This document shows, one piece after another, positions 32,385 through 37,958 of a stretch of 37,958 nucleotides of DNA. The stretch's first letter is position 1, and every line of letters starts with the position of its first letter. Below the pieces are notes generated by a model, which saw nothing but the letters and a program-made list of their open reading frames with translations, had not been told where the DNA came from and did not search any database. The position numbers were made by a program, and so were the translations under genes. The stretch spans positions 1-37,958 of the forward strand of contig CBCXVS010000031.1 of NCBI GenBank assembly GCA_965178525.1, in the 5' to 3' direction. Source of the stretch: CBCXVS01 sp965178525. GTDB taxonomy: Bacteria; Tectomicrobia; Entotheonellia; Entotheonellales; Entotheonellaceae.

Positions 32385-33056
32385 TTATGCTTTCAGCATG
32401 TAGCCCATAGCGCGGATAGTATGGATGAGCGTGTGCGAGAAACTGTGATCGATCTTCTGTCGTAACCGGCGGATGTAGACATCGACTAAGTTCGTCGAAG
32501 AATCATGTGCATAGCCAAAGACTTGTTCCTCAATCATGGTACGGCTTAAAGCCCGCCCCGCATTCACCATGAGATATTTCAGAATTGCAAACTCTCTGGG
32601 GGTGAGCTGAATCGGCTGAGTGGCCCGCATGACTTCACGGGTGTTTTTGTCGAGGAACAGATCAGACACCTGGATCGCAGGTATAAGATCGAGAGCTCTG
32701 CGGCGCCGGAAAAGCGCTTCGACACGGGCTAACAGCTCTTTAAACGCGAAAGGCTTGGTGAGATAGTCGTCAGCCCCGAGCTGCAAACCTTGCACCTTTT
32801 CATCCACCGCATCCTTGGCCGTCAGCATGAGAATGGGAACTTGCACGCCACGTTTGCGCAATTGGCGGCAGACCTCGAACCCATCCATGATGGGTAACAT
32901 GATGTCAAGCAGAATCAGATCATAGGATTGTTTGAGCCCCATTTCGATGGTCCAGCGGCCATCTGCAGCAATATCCACACTGTACCGTTCAGATTCCAAG
33001 CCTTTTTGGATGAAGCCGGCAACCCAGTGGTCATCTTCGACAAGCAAGATGCGCAT
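32385..33056 (-). CDS. OmpR/PhoB-family response regulator (orphan)
   Basis: A 223-residue two-domain regulator. Receiver: acidic pair in LLVEDDH (5-11), phospho-acceptor D51 in LLDIMLPIMDGF, T79 in LMLTAKD, K101 in LTKPF. Winged helix: LTPREFAILKYLMVNAGRALSR and the recognition region DSSTNLVDVYIRRLRQKI, ending in IRAMGYML. The ATG at 33056 follows GAGAGAGGG. No histidine kinase is adjacent, in contrast to most members of this family. The adhesin promoter with its 11-bp direct repeats lies just downstream, making that gene a likely target (inference). Confidence 0.92.
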   Translation of the reverse strand: MRILLVEDDHWVAGFIQKGLESERYSVDIAADGRWTIEMGLKQSYDLILLDIMLPIMDGFEVCRQLRKRGVQVPILMLTAKDAVDEKVQGLQLGADDYLTKPFAFKELLARVEALFRRRRALDLIPAIQVSDLFLDKNTREVMRATQPIQLTPREFAILKYLMVNAGRALSRTMIEEQVFGYAHDSSTNLVDVYIRRLRQKIDHSFSHTLIHTIRAMGYMLKA

Positions 33057-33103
33057 AACCCTCTCTCACCCCACAGTTCCAAAACCACTTGCACGAGCCT
33101 GCA

Positions 33104-33139
33104 AGCACGAACCGGTTTCTGCAGAAACCGGTTCGTGCT
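33104..33139. repeat. 36-bp perfect palindrome in the regulator/AsmA intergenic region
   Basis: AGCACGAACCGGTTTCTG (33104-33121) is followed without any gap by its exact complement up to 33139, centred on CTGCAG. It lies 48 nt upstream of the OmpR-type gene start, between divergent genes, so a terminator role is not expected. Candidates are an operator for a dimeric or tetrameric protein, a cruciform site, or remains of a mobile element. The other part of 33057-33369 holds only a 7-bp hairpin (TGCTGGC/GCCAGCA, 33305-33324) and the AsmA ribosome site. Confidence 0.8.
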
Positions 33140-33369
33140 GGGCTCAGATCATGTCGTACCCGATAGCAGGTTGCTTTAAATTGTTCTCCAAATTTCCCAC
33201 TTTCGCCACCCGAAGCCTAGCGCTATTCCAGCTCCATTCTCGATGTCATGTGGCCCAAAGCGTGGTAAAGTCTCACAGAACATTCCGGCCTGCAGCTCGG
33301 CGCCTGCTGGCGCGGCTGCCAGCAAGGTTGGTATCTCAACATGGGCTGACTTTTAAGGGGAGTACGCAT

Positions 33370-35829
33370 ATGGCATCGCCCACGTCCCGTCCGGCACGTC
33401 CGCGCCGACGTTGGGGGCGCACCCTGTTCATCGTAGTGTTGGCCTTGCTTGGCCTGCTCGTTGTGGTTCTGGCTATTCTGCCGTCTGTGCTCAGTCTGGA
33501 ACGCGTCAAGGAACAGATCGTGGCCCGAGCTGAAGACGCATTACACCGGAAAGTCACGCTCGGCCAAGTCCATTTGCAGATATGGACAGGTCTGGGGGCC
33601 GGCCTGGAACAGGTGACGATCTCCAACCCTGCCGGTTGGCAATCCCCGCATTTTGCTAAGATCGACACGCTCTCGGTGAAGGTCGCGTTCCTGTCGTTAC
33701 TCCAGGGAAAGATGGAGGTCAGTAAACTCATCTTGCGTGATGGGGACCTCGTCATTGAGCGCGATGCCCAGGGCCGGATGAATTATGACGATCTCATAGC
33801 GCCATCGCCGGATACCGCCGGCACGTCTACGTCGCCGGCGCCACAGGAGACGCCGTCCGGCGGCTCTCCCTCAGAACATCTTCGGGTCTCTAAAGTGATA
33901 TTGCAGGATGTCGATATCGCGTTCATTGACCGCATGGTGGTTTCTGGACAGACGCTCACAACGTCTGCTCAGGACGTGCAGATCAATGTCGCCAACATTG
34001 GGCTCAATACCCCTATCGACTTCAGCTTGAGCACGGCCCTGTTGACCGAGGGTGATCACAACATCCAGGTGCAAGGCCAGCTCGGTCCACTTCCTGAAAC
34101 GCTTGCTTTTGATCTCGTGCCCTTGCGTGTCACACTCAAAATCACCGCTCTCCAGCTTGCCCCGCTTCTCCCCTACATGGGACCGGAGCCGGCACTGACG
34201 GCGGGACAGCTCGACGCCGACATCACGGCCGCAGGTGCTCTGGGAAGCGCTCTCGACATCGATGGCGCCGTGTCGCTGGCGCAGGTTGTGCTGCGTGATA
34301 GCACCGGGACAGGTTCCCCAACGGCTTTGCCCAACGTGACCCTGAAGCACGATATGACCCTCAACATCGCGCCGGCGCTGCTGCAACTGACGGAGGCAAA
34401 TCTGGACCTGGCGGCTCTACAGATCACGCTCAAGGGCACCATCCATCACTTTATGACGACCCCGCACCTTGACTTGCAACTTGCGACTACCGATTTTGAC
34501 TCTGCTGCGGTCTTGCAACACCTGCCGATGCTCGCCGTGGCCTTGCCCAAGCCAGCCTCAGTCGCGGGCAAACTGCGGATCGAGGGCACGATCAAAGGCA
34601 AACCGGACGATCTCCACACGCACACGCAGATCTCCACACCCGCGCTGTTGGTAAAAAGTGGAACGTTTAGCGGCGCCAAAACAGGTGACGGTCTGCTCCT
34701 GGACCTGAGGGACATGCAGACCATCCTCGCAGCGCGTCTCGCCTCGCAACAGCCGCCTGACGTGCACCTGCACTTGAAAACCAAACGCCTGGTCTTTGAT
34801 CAACAGACGCCTCAAGCCGTCGCCTCCACGTCCGGCCCAGCGGCAACAGAGGGTGCCGCTTCGAAGCCGGCCTCGTCATCGCCAGCCCCCCCTATCAATC
34901 TCAGAGGCAGCGTCAGCATCACGGATGGACGGATTAAAAACCTGGCATTTCAAAACCTCGCGGGCAATTTCTCCCTCATAGAAGGACTGTTGAAAAGCGC
35001 GCAGAGTTTAAAAACGTTTGGCGGCGCCATTCAAGGCCAAGTTCAGGCCAATTTGGCACAGGCGCAGCCGGACTACACACTCAACGTGAAAGTCGCTAGC
35101 CTGAATGCGGGCAACGTGGTCAACGCGTTCACCGCCGTGCCGAATGTCCTCTTCGGGTTGCTCAATACCGATTTACAGTTTCGCGATAAGGGATTGACCT
35201 GGGATGCCATCAGTAAAACGCTCACCGGCACCGGCAAGGTACAGCTCAACGAACTCAAACTGACCTCGTTTGACCTCATGCCCAAGCTCGTCCAAGGGTT
35301 GGATCAGGTGAGCCGCTTGGTCGGTTTTACCATCCCCGCAGATCTGGCACAACGCTCCTTCGATACGATGAAGGCGACGCTCCAGGTAAAGCAGGGCAAA
35401 ATCTATTCCGACGATCTCAAACTGTGGGGACCGGATCTGGAATTCCTTGGCAAAGGTTTTCTGGGTCTCGATCGCTCCCTCCAATTTGATGGGACAGCCG
35501 TACTGTTAGGCAAACTCGCCCGTTCGTTAGGTAAACATGCCGCTTTTCTACAAGATAAAGAAGGGCGTATTCATCTGCCGCTTGCCGTGCAAGGTACGGT
35601 GACACAACCCCGGATCACGCTCAACGAACAACATCTTCTGACTCTGGCGCAAAAATCCCTAGGCAAGAAGGTGGAAGAAAAAGCCGGAAAGGAGCTACAG
35701 AATGTTCTCGACAAAGTCCTTCCGGGGATGAAGCCCGGCAAAGAATCGGCCACGGCCAACGATGCGCAGAAATCGGACCCCGCCAAACAGATTGACAAGG
35801 TGTTGAAGGGCCTATTCAAACGTCAATAG
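33370..35829 (+). CDS. AsmA family protein
   Basis: An 819-residue AsmA-like envelope protein. A basic N-terminus (RPARPRRRWGR) is followed by one membrane helix (about residues 18-40), then the AsmA N-terminal domain (VTLGQVHLQIWTGLGAGLEQVTISNP, FAKIDTLSVKVAFLSLLQGKMEVSKLILRDGDLVIER). A long beta-rich middle has AsmA_2-type strands (INLRGSVSITDGRIKNLAFQ, RSLQFDGTAVLLG). It ends in a charged tail. Members are bridge-like proteins of the periplasm linked to phospholipid transport and outer-membrane assembly. Start ATG 33370 has AAGGGGAG 8 nt upstream; the frame is open upstream to 32932 but runs antisense through the regulator gene. Two Ala/Pro/Ser-rich insertions (near 150 and 490) look like linkers. 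Confidence 0.85.
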   Translation: MASPTSRPARPRRRWGRTLFIVVLALLGLLVVVLAILPSVLSLERVKEQIVARAEDALHRKVTLGQVHLQIWTGLGAGLEQVTISNPAGWQSPHFAKIDTLSVKVAFLSLLQGKMEVSKLILRDGDLVIERDAQGRMNYDDLIAPSPDTAGTSTSPAPQETPSGGSPSEHLRVSKVILQDVDIAFIDRMVVSGQTLTTSAQDVQINVANIGLNTPIDFSLSTALLTEGDHNIQVQGQLGPLPETLAFDLVPLRVTLKITALQLAPLLPYMGPEPALTAGQLDADITAAGALGSALDIDGAVSLAQVVLRDSTGTGSPTALPNVTLKHDMTLNIAPALLQLTEANLDLAALQITLKGTIHHFMTTPHLDLQLATTDFDSAAVLQHLPMLAVALPKPASVAGKLRIEGTIKGKPDDLHTHTQISTPALLVKSGTFSGAKTGDGLLLDLRDMQTILAARLASQQPPDVHLHLKTKRLVFDQQTPQAVASTSGPAATEGAASKPASSSPAPPINLRGSVSITDGRIKNLAFQNLAGNFSLIEGLLKSAQSLKTFGGAIQGQVQANLAQAQPDYTLNVKVASLNAGNVVNAFTAVPNVLFGLLNTDLQFRDKGLTWDAISKTLTGTGKVQLNELKLTSFDLMPKLVQGLDQVSRLVGFTIPADLAQRSFDTMKATLQVKQGKIYSDDLKLWGPDLEFLGKGFLGLDRSLQFDGTAVLLGKLARSLGKHAAFLQDKEGRIHLPLAVQGTVTQPRITLNEQHLLTLAQKSLGKKVEEKAGKELQNVLDKVLPGMKPGKESATANDAQKSDPAKQIDKVLKGLFKRQ

Positions 35830-36012
35830 TCAAGGCCATGTCGGACAACGGTACCGTTGTCACCCATCTCGGTCATAGCCGGGGTAACCCTAGTATTTCG
35901 TCATCAGAAGCCGTACAATGCTTATCCGATTCTATAGATGACATGATACGTAACGAGGGCATCGGTTCCTGCTGGCCAGAGATGCTTGGCAGCGTAGCGA
36001 AAGGAGTATCCC

Positions 36013-36747
36013 ATGCGTTCAATCATGACAGGGCTCGTGGCGCTGATCCTGTGCCTAACCCTGAGCGGCACGGTAACGGCCCAGAATCCTTTGAACAAAA
36101 TGCTCGACGCCATCAAAAAGCAGGGCAGCAGTCAGGGAGGCGAGACGTCAGGTTCCAACGTCACCCAAGGCCTGAAGGAAGCCCTGCGTGTTGGAACCGA
36201 TAAGGCGGTGGCTCGGACGGGCAGAACCGATGGCTACTTTGGCAATGCGCTCATTAAGATCTTGCTGCCGAAAAAATTTCGCAGTATTGAGAAAGGCTTA
36301 CGGATCGCAGGGCAAGGACCCGCGGTCGACGAATTCATCCTGAGTATGAATCGTGCCGCAGAAAAGGCCGCCCCCAGGGCCAAGTCGATCTTTGTCGACG
36401 CGATCACCTCCATGACATTTGCAGATGCCCAAAAGATTTTCCAAGGCGGCGATACGGCGGCCACAGACTTTTTCAAAGACAAGACCAGTAAACAACTGTA
36501 TAGCTCTTTCCGACCAGTCGTGGATAAAAGCATGAACCAGGTCGGCACGGTGCAGAAGTACAACGCCATGGTTGGCCAAGTGGGAAGCCTGCCGTTTGTC
36601 AAAAGCCAGTCTTTGGATGTGGGGGGCTATGTGACCAACAAAGCACTCGATGGACTCTTTGCCATGGTGGCGCAAGAAGAACGGCAGATTCGCCAAAATC
36701 CTGCGGCACGTGTGACCCCGCTGTTACAGCAGGTCTTTGGCCGCTAA
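36013..36747 (+). CDS. DUF4197 family exported protein
   Basis: A 244-residue protein with a clean signal peptide (hydrophobic MTGLVALILCLTLSG, cleavage after TVTA). The DUF4197 core is present: VTQGLKEALRVGTDKAV, GYFGNALIKILLP, FILSMNRAAEKAAPRAKSIF, FADAQKIFQGGDTAATDFF and the C-terminal GGYVTNKALDGLF. Function of the family is unknown; members are periplasmic and found in Gram-negatives. ATG at 36013 with AAAGGAG upstream. It lies about 180 nt after the AsmA gene on the same strand. Confidence 0.88.
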   Translation: MRSIMTGLVALILCLTLSGTVTAQNPLNKMLDAIKKQGSSQGGETSGSNVTQGLKEALRVGTDKAVARTGRTDGYFGNALIKILLPKKFRSIEKGLRIAGQGPAVDEFILSMNRAAEKAAPRAKSIFVDAITSMTFADAQKIFQGGDTAATDFFKDKTSKQLYSSFRPVVDKSMNQVGTVQKYNAMVGQVGSLPFVKSQSLDVGGYVTNKALDGLFAMVAQEERQIRQNPAARVTPLLQQVFGR

Positions 36748-36770
36748 CGGGTTCGGAGGCAAATCGACGT

Positions 36771-36806
36771 GAGCCTGGCATCTCCCTCAGGAGACGCACC
36801 AGGCTC
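36771..36806. terminator. Two-armed hairpin between convergent genes
   Basis: GAGCCTGG (36771-36778) pairs with CCAGGCTC (36799-36806), enclosing a second stem TCTCC/GGAGA (36781-36785 with 36790-36794). It lies 24 nt after the DUF4197 stop and just beyond the end of the convergent peptidoglycan-binding protein gene, so it may stop transcription from both sides. There is no T tract. Confidence 0.5.
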
Positions 36807-37815
36807 CTCTGACAGTGTCGACGCAGTCGTTTACGAGCGGTCCGTCTCCACCCCAAGGGCCTTGAGCGTGTCGAGCGTCAAGCCGCCTTGGGGTAGCCCT
36901 TTGGCACGCTGGTAGGCTGCAAGCGCCTTGCGCGTCCGGGATCCGATGACCCCCATCGATCTGTCCAGGATCGTATCCGGCACGCAGCAACGCCTTCTGG
37001 ATCGACTCGACGGCTCGCGGTGTCGTGTTCGTTTCACACAGGACCGACCGCCAGGCGACCCGCCCCTCGCTGACTTTGACTTGCTTCGACACCCACTGAT
37101 ATTCCGCCGGGATCGGTACGCTCCGGGTTTTGCCAGGGGCGACGAGTTTTCGCACTTTGACCGTTTGATATTTGGCCGGCACTTTGATGGCGCGCGTCGT
37201 CGGCGGTGTCTTCATGAGGCGCTTCTTCACCATCTTATACTCAGGCGGTACCTCGACGGTGCGCGTGGTGGCCGAGTGTTTCAACACGCGTTTCGTCACG
37301 GTCTTATAGGTTGCAGGCACTTCCACCAAACACATGATCTCGCCCGTGGCATGGTCGATGCGCTCCAACGGCCCTCGCCCCTTCTTCCACACCGTATGCG
37401 CAGGGGTGTCGATCACACGCTCGGTGACGGTGTCATACACCGCCGGGACGACCTCCGTATGGGTCGAGGCCGGACGTACCAGCACGCGCTCTTCCACCCA
37501 CTCATAGGTGGCAGGCACCACTTCGAGCTTCTCAGAAGGCTTCTGCACCAGCACGCGCTCTTCCATCCATTCATACCGGGCCGGCGTCGTTTCAATCCGC
37601 TCTGTGGCGTCGCTCTTCAACACCTTGACCGTTTCGGTCTTATAGGTGGGTGGAACAAAAACCCGCGCGTAACATTCTCCTGGTCTCGCGTTTGGTGGGA
37701 ATAACTCCTCTCCTCCTGTGGCCTGGCTTTGCGCCACCACCTCTGAAGTTGTCAGCACGCCGACGACGAGAGCACTGACGGCGAGCACAAGCATACGGAA
37801 CATTGTCATTCGCAT
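36787..37815 (-). CDS. Exported repeat protein with peptidoglycan-binding domain, frameshifted at a G5 tract
   Basis: As read, 342 residues. Signal peptide (MLVLAVSALVVGVL, ending VVAQ), then eight repeats of about 23 residues of the form (V/I)PAxYxxVxxRVLxxPAxTxx, then the beginning of a PG_binding_1 domain (AVESIQKALLRAGYDPGQIDG). There the frame slips. The rest of the domain, VIGSRTRKALAAYQRAKGL to ALGVETDRS, is in the next frame and ends with TAA at 36831. The DNA has five G residues (C at 36950-36954) where GAT-GGG-GTC needs four. Corrected, the gene is 36831-37815 and 327 residues. ATG at 37815 follows GGAGGAGAG. Probably a periplasmic or cell-wall-bound protein; the function of the repeats is unknown. 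Confidence 0.75.
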   Translation of the reverse strand: MRMTMFRMLVLAVSALVVGVLTTSEVVAQSQATGGEELFPPNARPGECYARVFVPPTYKTETVKVLKSDATERIETTPARYEWMEERVLVQKPSEKLEVVPATYEWVEERVLVRPASTHTEVVPAVYDTVTERVIDTPAHTVWKKGRGPLERIDHATGEIMCLVEVPATYKTVTKRVLKHSATTRTVEVPPEYKMVKKRLMKTPPTTRAIKVPAKYQTVKVRKLVAPGKTRSVPIPAEYQWVSKQVKVSEGRVAWRSVLCETNTTPRAVESIQKALLRAGYDPGQIDGGHRIPDAQGACSLPACQRATPRRLDARHAQGPWGGDGPLVNDCVDTVRGAWCVS

Positions 37816-37958
37816 CGACTCTCCTCCTGTGTCATAGGTGTTAAGTCCCTAGGCATAATTGCTTTTATATATTCCTGCAGAGGAAAAATAGGGTTGTTCC
37901 CCAATAGTTAATGAGGTAGGCTATCCTCCCCCAAACGATGGAGGGAGCCCAGCCAGGT

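Noticed and set aside
32932..33369. Upstream extension of the AsmA frame by 146 residues
   Set aside because: It runs antisense through the OmpR-type gene and lacks domain character; AAGGGGAG before the ATG at 33370 followed by a membrane helix marks the start.

Overview
This window looks like a chromosomal piece of a large-genome, GC-rich, Gram-negative environmental bacterium. Pointers to an outer membrane are an AsmA-type protein, an MltB-type murein transglycosylase, two lipoproteins with lipoboxes and a large repeat adhesin. The metabolic mix (tungsten aldehyde oxidoreductase operon, three-gene cobalt nitrile hydratase/thiocyanate hydrolase, fused GcvP, a rhizobial-clade TrpE) and the DUF3151 gene do not point to one well-known genus. 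A Tectomicrobia/Entotheonella-like or other deep-branching lineage is only a guess. No rRNA, tRNA, CRISPR array or phage gene was seen.

Layout. 1-1151: the right end of a small transposable element has cut the 5' end of a GH88/105-type glycoside hydrolase gene, which is followed by a heptamer-repeat hairpin. 1155-5212 (minus): four-gene operon of ferredoxin, NADH/FAD oxidoreductase, AOR-family enzyme and MoaD-like sulfur carrier. Its promoter lies back to back with that of a lytic transglycosylase gene, with an 8-bp inverted repeat between them. 6499-7969: aldo/keto reductase and DUF3151. 7706-9091: Ig-domain surface protein whose 3' end runs antisense into DUF3151. 9235-12714: MmgE/PrpD, an Asp-box (BNR) repeat protein and an atypical SDR. 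12734-13979 (minus): a Co-type nitrile hydratase with beta split into two genes, in the scnB-scnA-scnC order of thiocyanate hydrolase. A VOC protein follows. 14642-18228 (minus): trpE, a methyltransferase and trpG behind a 480-nt leader carrying a 40-codon ORF with four Trp codons just before its stop. 18408-23860: KhpA, a stand-alone receiver, a stand-alone Fis-type protein with a sigma-54-like promoter, fused GcvP and GreA. 23987-26385: CinA with a degenerate deamidase domain, a DUF2959 lipoprotein and an unknown lipoprotein.

26502-32132 (minus) is one gene for a roughly 1,790-residue adhesin, broken by three independent lesions: a 259-bp MITE with 6-bp target duplication, a 1-nt deletion and a nonsense codon. 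Upstream lies an array of four TTCAT direct repeats at an exact 11-bp period, placed like a Pho box ahead of a -10 element. The next gene is an orphan OmpR/PhoB-type regulator, so it is the obvious candidate to bind there. 33370-37815 holds an AsmA-like protein, DUF4197, and a repeat plus peptidoglycan-binding protein frameshifted at a G5 tract.

The strongest points for follow-up are the MITE family (two copies, both in genes), the trp leader peptide, the 11-bp operator array, the split nitrile hydratase and the symmetrical divergent aor promoter.
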